Shown one piece after another: positions 16,673 to 24,655 of a DNA stretch of 64,000 nt (positions are counted from its first letter, which is position 1; the number at the start of each line of letters is the position of its first letter). The notes under the pieces are model-generated. The model was given only the letters and a program-made list of their open reading frames with translations. It did not search any database and was not told where the DNA came from. Source of the DNA: Candidatus Nitrosotenuis aquarius (GTDB lineage Archaea > Thermoproteota > Nitrososphaeria > Nitrososphaerales > Nitrosopumilaceae); contig NZ_CP024808.1 in the NCBI RefSeq assembly GCF_002787055.1, positions 708,328 to 772,327 on the forward strand, written 5' to 3'. Made by a program: the position numbers and the translations under genes.

Positions 16673-17998
16673 CTAACCCATTCCCATTTTGCGCAAAAAT
16701 CCTTGCATCTGTCTGCCCTTGGCCGCCTTCATCATGCCCTTGGAGTTTTTGTAATTTTTGAGCAGCTCCTTTACCTCATGTTCCGGCCAGCCGGAGCCAC
16801 GGGCAATTCTCTTTATCCTTGATGCATTTAGCAAGTCAGGGTCTGCTTTTTCTGCCTTTGACATGCTTTGGATGATGTAGCGCCAGCGCTGGATTCTAGT
16901 TTCCATTTGCTCTACCTGGTCTTCTTTTACCATGCCAGACATGCCCGGCATGTTGTCCAAAAATCCCTTGAGTGAGCCCACCTTGGATACTTCTTCCAGC
17001 TGGTAATAGAAATCATCCATGTTCATCTTTCCGCTAGAGATTCTCTTTAGTCTGACATCGTCTGCCTCGTTTTCTAGTCTTTTTGCCAGGTCCAGTACAG
17101 CCTGGATGTCACCCATTCCAAGTAACCTGCCAACAAATCTGGTAGGTGAGAACAATTCCAGATCATCGATTCGCTCGCCTGTTCCAATGTACATCACCTT
17201 GGCTCCGGTTGCCGCAGAGGCCGCCAGTGCTCCACCTCCCTTTGCAGACGAATCAAGTTTTGTAATTATGATGCCGCCAACTGGGACGGTCTTGTGAAAT
17301 GATTCTGCCTGGTTGTAGCATTGCTGTCCTATTGTTCCATCTATAACAAGTAGTGCAAGATCCGGCTCTGCTACCTTGCCTATCTCTTTCATCTCATCTA
17401 GCAGGTCTTTTTCCTCCTTGTGTCTGCCCGCAGTATCAATTAGCATGATATCTAAAGCGTGATTCTCAAAGTGCTTTAGTCCGTTTTTGACTATACCCGG
17501 TGCATCCTTGTTGTTTTCTTCCCCATATACTTCGACTCCAGACTTTTCACAGTTTGTCTTTAGCTGGACTAGTGCACCAGGTCTGTAGGTATCAGCGCCA
17601 ATTACTCCCACCTTGTAGCCTTGCTTTGTGAGGAATTTTGCCATCTTGCCAGTAACTGTAGTTTTTCCACTTCCCTGGATTCCAAGCATCAGTACCTTGT
17701 TTAGCTTGCCTGGCTTGAACTCGAAATTGTTTTCTTTGCCTAATAATCCTGCCAGCTCGTCATATAGAATTTTGATAATGTGATCTTTGCGCGACAATCC
17801 GGGCGGCGGAGTCTCATTAATGGAGCGTTGCTTTAGATTTTCTGCTATTCTCAGTGCGAGATCAATTTTGACATCAGCTGCAAGCAGTGACTTTAGAACG
17901 TCGTTTGCAAGCTGCTTGATTAGCTCCTCGTCCACCCCGGAAGAGCTGACTATTTTTTTGATTGCTGCTCGAAGGCCGGTCTTGAGATTATCTAGCAT
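16673..17998 (-). CDS. srp54: signal recognition particle 54 kDa protein
   Basis: The GTPase subunit of SRP. 441 aa with the N domain (residues 1-90), a G domain with [16 protein letters not shown] (P-loop), [14 protein letters not shown] (G3) and [13 protein letters not shown] (TKxD), and a C-terminal M domain that ends in a methionine- and glycine-containing tail ([14 protein letters not shown]). It targets membrane and secreted proteins cotranslationally with SRP19, which is encoded at 29.1 kb. The start overlaps the end of the dph6 gene by 11 bp. Confidence 0.97.
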   Translation of the reverse strand: MLDNLKTGLRAAIKKIVSSSGVDEELIKQLANDVLKSLLAADVKIDLALRIAENLKQRSINETPPPGLSRKDHIIKILYDELAGLLGKENNFEFKPGKLNKVLMLGIQGSGKTTVTGKMAKFLTKQGYKVGVIGADTYRPGALVQLKTNCEKSGVEVYGEENNKDAPGIVKNGLKHFENHALDIMLIDTAGRHKEEKDLLDEMKEIGKVAEPDLALLVIDGTIGQQCYNQAESFHKTVPVGGIIITKLDSSAKGGGALAASAATGAKVMYIGTGERIDDLELFSPTRFVGRLLGMGDIQAVLDLAKRLENEADDVRLKRISSGKMNMDDFYYQLEEVSKVGSLKGFLDNMPGMSGMVKEDQVEQMETRIQRWRYIIQSMSKAEKADPDLLNASRIKRIARGSGWPEHEVKELLKNYKNSKGMMKAAKGRQMQGFLRKMGMG

Positions 17999-18680
17999 TA
18001 TTTTTCATCTTTGCAGCCAGTATTTCAAATCTTCCTCTGTATCCATCCCAGAACTTTTCATATTGAGTGATTTCTATTGGGCTGGAAAAAATTGGACAGT
18101 TTGTCACAAACGTTTCTGCCTCGCCTCCCTCAAAGCTCAAATTGAATTTGGATTTTTCCGATTTTTGTATTAGCTTGTCGAGGTTTTGCGGTGTTATTTT
18201 TTTCCCAACCCATGATTCATCCAGTCCATCACAAGAGACTGCAGATATGACAAACTCAAAGCCAGAGTCAAGCAATTCTTTCATGTATTGTTTTTGATCC
18301 TTTTTCCAGATTGGTGCAATCACCTCAAGGCCTAGCTCTTGCGCTATTTTCTCAAATTTTGTCTTTTGAAATTCCGACAATATTCCGCCGTGTACCACAC
18401 CCTCAATTGAATAATCCTTTTTTGCCCGAGTCAACCCTTGCTTTAGCAGCTCCAATTCGTCCTTAGTCTTGTCAGATTTTGACTCTAGCAAAATCTGCGG
18501 TATGTTCATTGATTGCGCCTGTACCTTTGTTGCCGAAATATTTGGATGGTGTAACAAATGGCTGTCTGCAGATTGCGCCATAATTGTAATCAGGCATTTT
18601 ACAGCATATCCCATTTTTTGCGCCCGGTAAATTGCAAATGTGCTGTCCTTTCCGCCAGAGAACAGTGCTGCCAGATTCAT
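17988..18680 (-). CDS. dph6: diphthine-ammonia ligase
   Basis: The last step of diphthamide synthesis on elongation factor 2. The 230-aa ATP-pyrophosphatase begins with LAALFSGGKDSTFAIYRA (PP-loop). It has the family segment YSIEGVVHGGILSEFQK and later SAVSCDGLDESWVGK and FEGGEAETFVTNCPIF, characteristic of Dph6/MJ0570-type enzymes. It sits upstream of srp54 and next to aIF5A. Confidence 0.92.
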   Translation of the reverse strand: MNLAALFSGGKDSTFAIYRAQKMGYAVKCLITIMAQSADSHLLHHPNISATKVQAQSMNIPQILLESKSDKTKDELELLKQGLTRAKKDYSIEGVVHGGILSEFQKTKFEKIAQELGLEVIAPIWKKDQKQYMKELLDSGFEFVISAVSCDGLDESWVGKKITPQNLDKLIQKSEKSKFNLSFEGGEAETFVTNCPIFSSPIEITQYEKFWDGYRGRFEILAAKMKNNAR

Positions 18681-18802
18681 GTCATGGTATAGTACATTGA
18701 ATATTAGAGTCCTTCAATACTCATAATCGTCATCAACAATCAGATGGCTTTTCCGCCCTATCATCAGGACCCGATTTAAAATTTAATGTGTGGTATTAGT
18801 AA

Positions 18803-19213
18803 CTAACTCTTTATTCTCATTACCTTGGTGCGTTCCATAACCTTCCAATATTCTACCATCTGGCCTTGTTCAAGCTTGCCTTGGACTTCCTCGTCAATCA
18901 TTTGAACATCTATTGTCTCAAATGTCTCGCTGTCCATTAACTGGACTTGGTCGCCGGTAATTGAGATGATTTGGCCTGAGCGCTTGTCAATTAGCGGTAT
19001 GTGCACCTGCATTGAAACCGGACTTACATGTGGTCTTTTTTGTCCATCAAAGATTCCAACCCCGACAATTCTTGCCTTTGCTGCACCGTGCTTTCCCGGC
19101 TTGCTGGTATCATATTCGATGATTCTGCACGGCTCGCCAGTTGGCTGATCAGCTACGGGTAATAGAATGTAAGAGCCGATTTTTAGTGAACCAAGATCTG
19201 CAGGCTTGCTCAT
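18803..19213 (-). CDS. eif5a: translation initiation factor aIF5A
   Basis: 136 aa: an N-terminal SH3-like domain and a C-terminal OB fold. The hypusine loop reads TSKPGKHGAAKA with the modified lysine at K41; the usual GKHGHAK has Ala in place of the second His. The protein relieves stalled ribosomes. TATA-like elements lie outside the 40 bp upstream region I checked, so the promoter is unassigned. Confidence 0.95.
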   Translation of the reverse strand: MSKPADLGSLKIGSYILLPVADQPTGEPCRIIEYDTSKPGKHGAAKARIVGVGIFDGQKRPHVSPVSMQVHIPLIDKRSGQIISITGDQVQLMDSETFETIDVQMIDEEVQGKLEQGQMVEYWKVMERTKVMRIKS

Positions 19214-19255
19214 AGTCTGACCAATTTATGCTTCAGTATTTAACATTTATGAAGA

Positions 19256-19861
19256 TCACTTGAGCTTTTCTAAAATCGACAATCCTACCAGATTGTTCAT
19301 TGTGATCCCTTTTCTGCAAACGTTTCGTCTTGTTTGCTCGCAGTACTTGTTTACACTTTGGTGGCTTTTTTGGCTGGACACCTCCAATACCACAATGTTG
19401 TCCTTGTATGGGAATGTAAATTTTGGCGGCTCGGATGAAAATGACGTCATGTTTCCTGTTGTTGCCTTGCTTACAAGATCGTTTTTGGATACTGCCATTG
19501 CAAGATCCGACATGTCTTCATCAGATTTAGAGTATTCCAGATAATACACAGACACAAAGTTCATCGTTCCCTCTACGTCGCGCTCAAAGAGCTCTGCGTT
19601 TGTGTTAAAGACAAAGGCGGTCTTTTGTTGCGGGTGTTTTTCAAGATCCTTGGTTATTTTGGAGTCATTGTTGAATTTGGCCAAAAGATAGTGGTTTGCG
19701 TATGAGGGAAAGTAAGGCTTGCTGTCATCAGAAAACGTGGCAGTCACAAAATACATGTTTTCTACGTTTTTTGACTGCTGCCAAGAATCCTTGATCTCTA
19801 CAGATTGGTGGTCGTGCATGTACGGAATACACACATAGCCATCAGATGTTGCTTCTGACAC
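19256..19861 (-). CDS. hypothetical protein, 201 aa
   Basis: No family recognised. It is soluble, has no signal peptide, and is rich in aromatic residues and Ser (HDHQSVEIKDSWQQ, YFPSYANHYLLAKF). A C-terminal segment with NKYCEQTRRNVCRKGITMNN has two cysteines. It lies between aIF5A and the tRNA-Tyr gene. It reads as one clean frame with no competing frame of similar quality. Confidence 0.6.
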   Translation of the reverse strand: MSEATSDGYVCIPYMHDHQSVEIKDSWQQSKNVENMYFVTATFSDDSKPYFPSYANHYLLAKFNNDSKITKDLEKHPQQKTAFVFNTNAELFERDVEGTMNFVSVYYLEYSKSDEDMSDLAMAVSKNDLVSKATTGNMTSFSSEPPKFTFPYKDNIVVLEVSSQKSHQSVNKYCEQTRRNVCRKGITMNNLVGLSILEKLK

Positions 19862-19959
19862 TGGAAAAATTCCCTTTCGAGATTATTTAACAGTTTTTTG
19901 ATCTATACAATTATAGAATCAAGAGTTTTGCGCAAAATTTTCTGATCGTCTAACAATAC

Positions 19960-19968
19960 CTATTTAAT
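19960..19968 (+). promoter_or_regulatory. TATA-like box before tRNA-Tyr
   Basis: CTATTTAAT lies 25-33 bp before the mature tRNA 5' end, normal spacing for an archaeal stable-RNA promoter. Confidence 0.45.
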
Positions 19969-19992
19969 AGAAACATTGGCGAATTTTTTTGT

Positions 19993-20115
19993 CCCAGCCT
20001 AGCTCAGCCTGGTAGAGCTTCCGGCTGTAGTGGTTGGCCATCGGCTAACTGAAAATCACAGCCTACTAGGCACACAGATACCGGAGTGTCGAAGGTTCAA
20101 TTCCTTCGGCTGGGA
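19993..20115 (+). tRNA. tRNA-Tyr (GTA) with a 49-nt intron
   Basis: Acceptor arms CCCAGCC (19993-19999) and GGCTGGG (20108-20114) pair fully and give the C1-G72 pair diagnostic of archaeal tRNA-Tyr, with discriminator A. The D stem is GCTC/GAGC and the T stem GAAGG/CCTTC. The anticodon stem is TCCGG (20020-20024) with CCGGA (20081-20085), loop C-T-G-T-A-G then A, anticodon GTA. The intron is 20031-20079, between positions 37 and 38. CTGT (20025-20028) can pair with ACAG (20074-20077), leaving 3-nt bulges AGT and ATA at the two cut sites, the expected splicing-endonuclease geometry. CCA is not encoded. Confidence 0.93.
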
Positions 20116-20227
20116 CTACATTCCTTTTTCCAATTATGGCAACGAATAGATCGCCGAAGGCCATATCACAAATTTGAGATTTAGATTGTCCTTCAAAGTT
20201 TAATAATATTATATTAGAAAAATAATT

Positions 20228-20536
20228 ATGCTGTTTGGTGTCTTTGCAGTTCACAGTCCAGAATCTTGTCCGTTAAACAATGAGCAAAGCAAAGAGATCT
20301 TTTTGGGCATCGAAAAAAAGATTAAAGAAAGCATCAAAAAACACAACATAGAAAGGCTCATCGGCTTTTACATGTCGGTTTTAGAACACCAGTGGATAAT
20401 AATTCTGGATGCAAAAAACGCACATGATGTAGAGACGATGTGCATAGATGTCGGCATATCTGCCACTAGCACCGTAAAAATTGTCCCACTCAATGAATTT
20501 TCCAAAGTAATCAAGAGAATAAGGGCCAGTCAATAG
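20228..20536 (+). CDS. conserved-looking small protein, unknown function
   Basis: 102 aa, alpha/beta. It begins MLFGVFAVHSPESCPLNNEQ and continues with a long charged helix, then HQWIIILDAKNAHDVETMC. The layout of two beta-alpha units recalls ferredoxin-like DUF3303/GYD-type small domains, but I cannot assign it firmly. A TATA-like AATAATATTATAT region lies 15-30 bp before the ATG. It is followed by a strong inverted repeat. Confidence 0.6.
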   Translation: MLFGVFAVHSPESCPLNNEQSKEIFLGIEKKIKESIKKHNIERLIGFYMSVLEHQWIIILDAKNAHDVETMCIDVGISATSTVKIVPLNEFSKVIKRIRASQ

Positions 20537-20550
20537 AACATAAGAATAAA

Positions 20551-20611
20551 ACGAGAACGCATGAAGGAACAGGGGGTCGAATCTGAACAACCAAAGCTAT
20601 TGCGTTCTCGT
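20551..20611. other. perfect 11-bp inverted repeat with 39-nt loop; candidate structured RNA
   Basis: Arms ACGAGAACGCA (20551-20561) and TGCGTTCTCGT (20601-20611) are perfectly complementary. The loop contains GGGGGTCGAATCT, loosely like a T-arm. There is no U-run immediately after the second arm, and archaea do not use classic hairpin terminators, so a small RNA or a 3'-end processing element is more likely. No known RNA family was recognised. Confidence 0.5.
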
Positions 20612-20655
20612 CTAAGTGTTAGATGTTATTTTTGCTATTATTGGATGCTTAACAT

Positions 20656-20675
20656 TGTTAATCATTGGCTAAATA
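20656..20675 (+). promoter_or_regulatory. shared promoter/operator element, copy 1 (cupredoxin gene)
   Basis: The 20-mer TGTTAATCATTGGCTAAATA lies 23 bp before the TTG start of the cupredoxin gene. 18 of 20 positions recur at 21946-21965 at nearly the same distance from another start. The CTAAATA end sits at the TATA position; the TGTTAATCATT part lies where a BRE or activator site would be. Confidence 0.5.
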
Positions 20676-20698
20676 CCAAATACACCGCCATTCTCTAG

Positions 20699-21163
20699 TT
20701 GTCAAAACAAAAGCGAAGTAGAAAGATAAGCGGAAAGGCAATTCTTGCCATAGTAGGAATCATCCTGATTGGCTCAACTGTTGGATATTCATGGATTAAT
20801 TCAATGATTCCAGTAAATGGTAAAGTGCCTGTTTTAGGGTTTGCAGAAAACGTCGTGATAACCACAAAACACACTGACCAGGGATTTGTGTTTGCATCAC
20901 AGTCAAGCGGCAAAAAATCAATCAGACCAATTCATATTTCGCCGACAATTCACCTCTCAAAGGGACAGATTGCAACTATTCGTATCATGAATGAAGACAA
21001 CATATCCAAGCACAATTTTAACATCGATGAGTTCAACGTGCACAGTCGTGATCTTGGATATTTTGAGCCACAAGCAATAACGTTCATTGCTGACAAGACG
21101 GGAAAATTCCACTATCATTGCACGATACATCCAGAGATGAGCGGAGAGTTAATCATACAATGA
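20699..21163 (+). CDS. membrane-anchored cupredoxin-domain protein
   Basis: 154 aa from a TTG start. A basic N-terminus and one membrane span (about residues 14-30, ILAIVGIILIGSTVGYSW) place the rest outside the cell. The C-terminal cupredoxin fold has HNFNIDEFNVH with H105, and FHYHCTIHPEM with C141, H144 and M147 as likely copper ligands. Ammonia-oxidising archaea use many such blue-copper proteins for electron transfer in place of cytochromes c. The specific partner is unknown. Confidence 0.85.
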   Translation: MSKQKRSRKISGKAILAIVGIILIGSTVGYSWINSMIPVNGKVPVLGFAENVVITTKHTDQGFVFASQSSGKKSIRPIHISPTIHLSKGQIATIRIMNEDNISKHNFNIDEFNVHSRDLGYFEPQAITFIADKTGKFHYHCTIHPEMSGELIIQ

Positions 21164-21194
21164 TTTTTTCAACTTTTATTAGATTGAGATAGCC

Positions 21195-21584
21195 ATGTCA
21201 GGCATGGAGGACTCGGCCCGGCTCAGCATAGTTGAGGTAATTGAAGGATTTATCAACAAAATAAACCAGATACAAAGAACACTAGTAGGCATATCAATTT
21301 CCGCTTTGATTTTGGCACCAATGGCAATTGGATTATCCATCTATTTGATTACGCATCCACATTTCTTTTTCATAATGGAGGAATATGATGAGTTTGGCCT
21401 CTTTCTTGCCATCTCGCTTGGAGTGATAATTGCGGTTTCAGTCACGTGGCTTGCACTGGGAATACGTCAATACATCATGCTCAAATCTTGGAATACCAAC
21501 TATTCCAACTATATTCAGAAAAAAGAACAAGTCGACAACAGAATTTCATCCGAATTCAAGCTAGACGAGGATCAAGAGCCGTAG
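21195..21584 (+). CDS. membrane protein with two transmembrane helices
   Basis: 129 aa. An N-terminal amphipathic stretch is followed by spans at about residues 33-52 (ISALILAPMAIGLSIYLI) and 75-95 (FLAISLGVIIAVSVTWLAL), then a charged cytoplasmic tail rich in Lys, Glu and Gln. No family recognised. It follows the cupredoxin gene by 31 bp and may be cotranscribed. It overlaps the end of the convergent winged-helix gene by 24 bp. Confidence 0.7.
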   Translation: MSGMEDSARLSIVEVIEGFINKINQIQRTLVGISISALILAPMAIGLSIYLITHPHFFFIMEEYDEFGLFLAISLGVIIAVSVTWLALGIRQYIMLKSWNTNYSNYIQKKEQVDNRISSEFKLDEDQEP

Positions 21585-21890
21585 CTTGTTTTGGTCAGAA
21601 TTGGTCGATTTTCTAGGGAATAATTCCTCGTACGGCTCGATTATCGCTCTGCAAAACTCTAATCCTTTTGCAGTAGCTTTGTAAACTGTGATCGTACGTT
21701 TGCCGTCCTCGACGACAGACTTTGATATGAATCCTTTCTCCTCAAGGCTGTCTAGAATATGTTTGTGTTTTTTGAGATTCAATCCGCTATAGCTGACAAG
21801 TGCAGTCTGATTTAGTGCCCCATATTCAGCAAGCAAGCTTATGATGTCTTTTATGATGTAGATTTTATCTCGATAGCTTTTGCCTGCCAA
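21561..21890 (-). CDS. winged-helix transcription regulator
   Basis: 109 aa. It opens with MAGKSYRDKIYIIKDIISLL, then LNQTALVSYSGLNLKKHKHI (recognition helix), a LEEKGFI turn and a wing KRTITVYKATAKGLEFCRAI. This is the pattern of thaumarchaeal/crenarchaeal single-domain winged-helix repressors. It is divergent from the small ORF at 21987, whose promoter shares an element with the cupredoxin gene, so it could act on that element (inference). Confidence 0.78.
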   Translation of the reverse strand: MAGKSYRDKIYIIKDIISLLAEYGALNQTALVSYSGLNLKKHKHILDSLEEKGFISKSVVEDGKRTITVYKATAKGLEFCRAIIEPYEELFPRKSTNSDQNKLRLLILV

Positions 21891-21945
21891 TGTTTTTTTG
21901 TGCAGATTTGAGCTAAATAACTTGTAAGATTCTTTTAGTTACCAA

Positions 21946-21965
21946 TGTTAATCATTTTCTAAATA
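21946..21965 (+). promoter_or_regulatory. shared promoter/operator element, copy 2
   Basis: TGTTAATCATTTTCTAAATA differs from the copy at 20656-20675 at two positions only. It lies 21 bp before the ATG of a 43-codon ORF and about 56 bp upstream of the divergent winged-helix gene. Confidence 0.5.
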
Positions 21966-21986
21966 TCATAACAGACATCATATTCC

Positions 21987-22118
21987 ATGAATGATCCAAC
22001 ATTCGGATTAATTCGGCTTGAGAGACTCTCAAATGGGACAATATTTGTCAGATTCAAAAAAAACCATTTGTTCCCAGATACCAAGTTAACAAGGTTAACT
22101 AGACATTATAAGCAATGA
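21987..22118 (+). CDS. candidate small protein, 43 aa
   Basis: The frame runs from ATG at 21987 (MNDPTFGLIRLERL, then VRFKKNHLFP) to TGA at 22116-22118. The product is basic with alternating hydrophobic residues. Support comes mainly from the promoter-like element at the right distance. No homologue recognised; it may be non-coding. Confidence 0.35.
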   Translation: MNDPTFGLIRLERLSNGTIFVRFKKNHLFPDTKLTRLTRHYKQ

Positions 22119-22133
22119 TGGAAAAGCTGCGTC

Positions 22134-22301
22134 ATGCCAATCAAATTTATCTGTAAAGACTATGGCTTTGACTGTGATTTTGTAACCACATCAAAAGATG
22201 TGGCCGGAGCAATTGAGGAATACAGCAAGCACTCCAATCACGAGCACGGCATAGAATACTCTAAAGAAATCTTGATGCAGTTTATCATGCGAAAAGGCTG
22301 A
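22134..22301 (+). CDS. DUF1059 small protein
   Basis: 55 aa: MPIKFICKDYGFDCDF at the start, then a helix and SKHSNHEHGIEY. The two early cysteines (CKDYGFDC) and the H-x2-H-x-H cluster are typical of DUF1059, a family common in haloarchaea and thaumarchaea with a proposed metal site. The function is unknown. Confidence 0.78.
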   Translation: MPIKFICKDYGFDCDFVTTSKDVAGAIEEYSKHSNHEHGIEYSKEILMQFIMRKG

Positions 22302-22356
22302 ATTTGTCCCACTGTACTACAAAATATTCAAAAACCACTTGTTTTGTTGGTAAAGT

Positions 22357-22857
22357 ATGAGTGGAGAGGCTTGGTCGAACCTAGACAAAGTCGACCAAAA
22401 GATCATTGAAATCCTAAACAACAATGCCCGCACCCCCTCAAAGGACATTGCAGTGGAATTACGAAAGTCTGGGCATGACGTCTCGGATAGAACCATTCGA
22501 AAAAGAATAGAGCGACTGGAAAAATCCGGAATCATCAAGGGGTACAAGGCAGTATTGTCAGACGTGGCAGAGACAAACGAACATGAGGCATTGTTTCTCA
22601 AATTCAAAGTAACAAAATCACTAGAGAACCTAAAGGAATCAGTGCGCGAGCATGTGGTGTCATTGCCATATTATCTGATGGCAGCAAACATGGACGGAGA
22701 ATGGAACATGCTTGTTATTTTACGTATGGAGCGGGGCCTCAAAAATCCGGCATCAAGGATCATAGAAAAATTCTCCGAAGACATCATAGACTATAGAATC
22801 ACAAAGATTGACTTCAAAAACGTCAATATTGTCAATATGTCACTTTTGCTTCTTTGA
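22357..22857 (+). CDS. Lrp/AsnC-family transcriptional regulator
   Basis: 166 aa. The N-terminal helix-turn-helix begins LDKVDQKIIEILNNNAR and has SDRTIRKRIERLEKSGIIKG as its recognition helix. The C-terminal ferredoxin-like ligand/oligomer domain covers residues 75-160. Thaumarchaea hold many such regulators; the effector is unknown. The 3' end overlaps the convergent response-regulator gene by 18 bp. Confidence 0.88.
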   Translation: MSGEAWSNLDKVDQKIIEILNNNARTPSKDIAVELRKSGHDVSDRTIRKRIERLEKSGIIKGYKAVLSDVAETNEHEALFLKFKVTKSLENLKESVREHVVSLPYYLMAANMDGEWNMLVILRMERGLKNPASRIIEKFSEDIIDYRITKIDFKNVNIVNMSLLLL

Positions 22858-23595
22858 TAAGGAAAATTCAGACTCTGCAGTAGCTAGTGCGTCCTTTAGT
22901 TCCTTTATGGTAAACGGTTTTTGGATAAATGCCAAGACGCCTGAGCTGATTGTATCTTTGACTCGTTTTGTGGTTTTCTCATCTGCCGTAATCAATATTA
23001 TTTGAGCGTCCGGCTTTTCTTCTAGGATTTTGGATGCAATGACGTCCCCGTTTGTGTCAGGCAGACTCATGTCTAGCAATATTATAGGATTTGACTTTAG
23101 TATCTTTTTGCATCCAGCCAGTCCTTCGTTTCCCGTGTAAAACTGGTGTGTGTTGGAATAGCCAAGGTTGTTTAGGTATCCCTGGATTTTGAGAACTATA
23201 GCCTTGCTGTCGTCTACTATTACGACAGGCCTTGAGGCCTCTTCTTGTGTTATGGTGAATTCTTTGGATTTTTCAAATGCGTCTTTTGCAGAGTCATATT
23301 GGCCTGCTTTTAGAAAACATTTTGCCGCACACAAAAACGCAGACTTTGCTGTAAAGCTTTTTTCTTTTTTTGCAAATGTAAAGAACAGTTTTCCTGCCTC
23401 CACTGCCTCGCTGGTCGAGTCCTTGTTTTGGCGGTTTTTGCACTCTGATGCCAAAATTAAAGACAGTGCGGCCTTGATCGGGTCGGATTTTTTAAGAGAG
23501 TCTGCAATTCCAGTCAGCATGTTGTATGCAGCCATGTTTTGGTGGTTTCGCAGATGTGTTAGTGCCAAATCAAAGTCGGGCTTTTTTGTTACCAC
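22840..23595 (-). CDS. response regulator with N-terminal helical-repeat domain
   Basis: 251 aa. Residues 1-125 form a TPR-like helical array (LTHLRNHQNMAAYNM, SAFLCAAKCFLKAGQYDSAK). Residues 128-245 are a receiver domain: VVIVDDSKAI (acidic pocket), ILLDMSLPDTNG with the phosphoacceptor Asp, ITADEK (Thr) and FIQKPF (Lys). There is no DNA-binding output domain, so signalling may work through the helical part. No histidine kinase gene is adjacent. Confidence 0.85.
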   Translation of the reverse strand: MVTKKPDFDLALTHLRNHQNMAAYNMLTGIADSLKKSDPIKAALSLILASECKNRQNKDSTSEAVEAGKLFFTFAKKEKSFTAKSAFLCAAKCFLKAGQYDSAKDAFEKSKEFTITQEEASRPVVIVDDSKAIVLKIQGYLNNLGYSNTHQFYTGNEGLAGCKKILKSNPIILLDMSLPDTNGDVIASKILEEKPDAQIILITADEKTTKRVKDTISSGVLAFIQKPFTIKELKDALATAESEFSLSKKQK

Positions 23596-23660
23596 AAAGA
23601 ATCCAAGGTTGTGTTTTATTTTATACTAGTTGTTTAACGATTGAACACACAAGATGAAAA

Positions 23661-24653
23661 TTATGCACCTACTATCCAGTGTATAATAATAGTAGACGCA
23701 TATGCAATTGCGGCGCTTCCAGGTATTGTAATCAGCCAAGTTGCGACAATTTGTTTTCCCACCTTCCATCTAACTGCGTGTTTTCTCCTAGTAGCGCCGG
23801 CCCCCATAATTGAGCCAGTAATTGCGTGGGTAGTGCTTGCCGGAATTCCAAGCGATGCAAATACAGCCAATACAATTCCACCTCCTGTCTCTGCAGCAAA
23901 GCCTTGATACGGTCGCAGTCTAGCAATCTTCATACCAAGGGTCTTGATTACCTTAAAGCCGCCAATGAAAGTACCTAGGGCTATTGCAGATGCTGCCGCC
24001 AGAATAACCCATATAGGGACTTCAAAAGATGTGAGAATTCCCTCCGACATCAATATCAACACAATGATTCCCATTGTTTTCTGCCCGTCGTTTGCCCCGT
24101 GTGTTATTGCGAACCAGGCCGATGAGAGTAATTGCAATTTTCCAAAGACCTTGTTTACTGGTGCTGGTTTTCTTTTGGCAAAGATCGTAATTAGAACAGT
24201 CGTAAACAACATGCCAATCAAGAGACCGCCAATTGGAGACGCTACAATTCCGATTAGTACCTTATACAATCCATCAAAGAGTAGTTTTTCATATCCGACA
24301 GAAGCCAGTCCTGTACCAATCAGTCCTCCAATGAGAGAGTGACTCACAGATATCGGCATGCCAAAATATGTGCATATTGAAGCCCAAGATATTGCTCCCG
24401 CAAGTGCTCCAATTATCATGTAAATTGTGACATCTTCTGGATTTAGGATTCCTTTCGCTATAGTGGTTGCAACTGCGACACCAAACAAAAACGGCCCAAC
24501 AAAGTTTGCAGCTGCTGCCATCAGCACAGCATGTATCGGCTTTAGGACTCGAGTCCCAATTACTGTTGCAACAGAGTTTGCAGCGTCGTTCCAACCATTG
24601 ACAAAATCAAATACGAGTGCCGCAATTATAGCACCTATTGCAAGTTCGTACAT
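23661..24653 (-). CDS. pit: PiT-family inorganic phosphate transporter
   Basis: 330 aa with about ten membrane spans. The two PiT signature repeats are present: DFVNGWNDAANSVATVIGTR at residues 16-35 and FAITHGANDGQKTMGIIVL in the second half. ASTTHAITGSIMGAG is also typical. It couples phosphate uptake to H+ or Na+. It lies 2 bp downstream of the DUF47 gene, an arrangement common for Pit systems. The GlnK-like genes nearby raise the question of nitrogen-phosphorus coordination. Confidence 0.95.
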   Translation of the reverse strand: MYELAIGAIIAALVFDFVNGWNDAANSVATVIGTRVLKPIHAVLMAAAANFVGPFLFGVAVATTIAKGILNPEDVTIYMIIGALAGAISWASICTYFGMPISVSHSLIGGLIGTGLASVGYEKLLFDGLYKVLIGIVASPIGGLLIGMLFTTVLITIFAKRKPAPVNKVFGKLQLLSSAWFAITHGANDGQKTMGIIVLILMSEGILTSFEVPIWVILAAASAIALGTFIGGFKVIKTLGMKIARLRPYQGFAAETGGGIVLAVFASLGIPASTTHAITGSIMGAGATRRKHAVRWKVGKQIVATWLITIPGSAAIAYASTIIIHWIVGA

Positions 24654-24655
24654 GA

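Noticed and set aside
20066-20254. 62-codon reverse frame containing GIEPSTLRYL
   Set aside because: This is the common false protein made by translating a tRNA gene antisense; the DNA is tRNA-Tyr.
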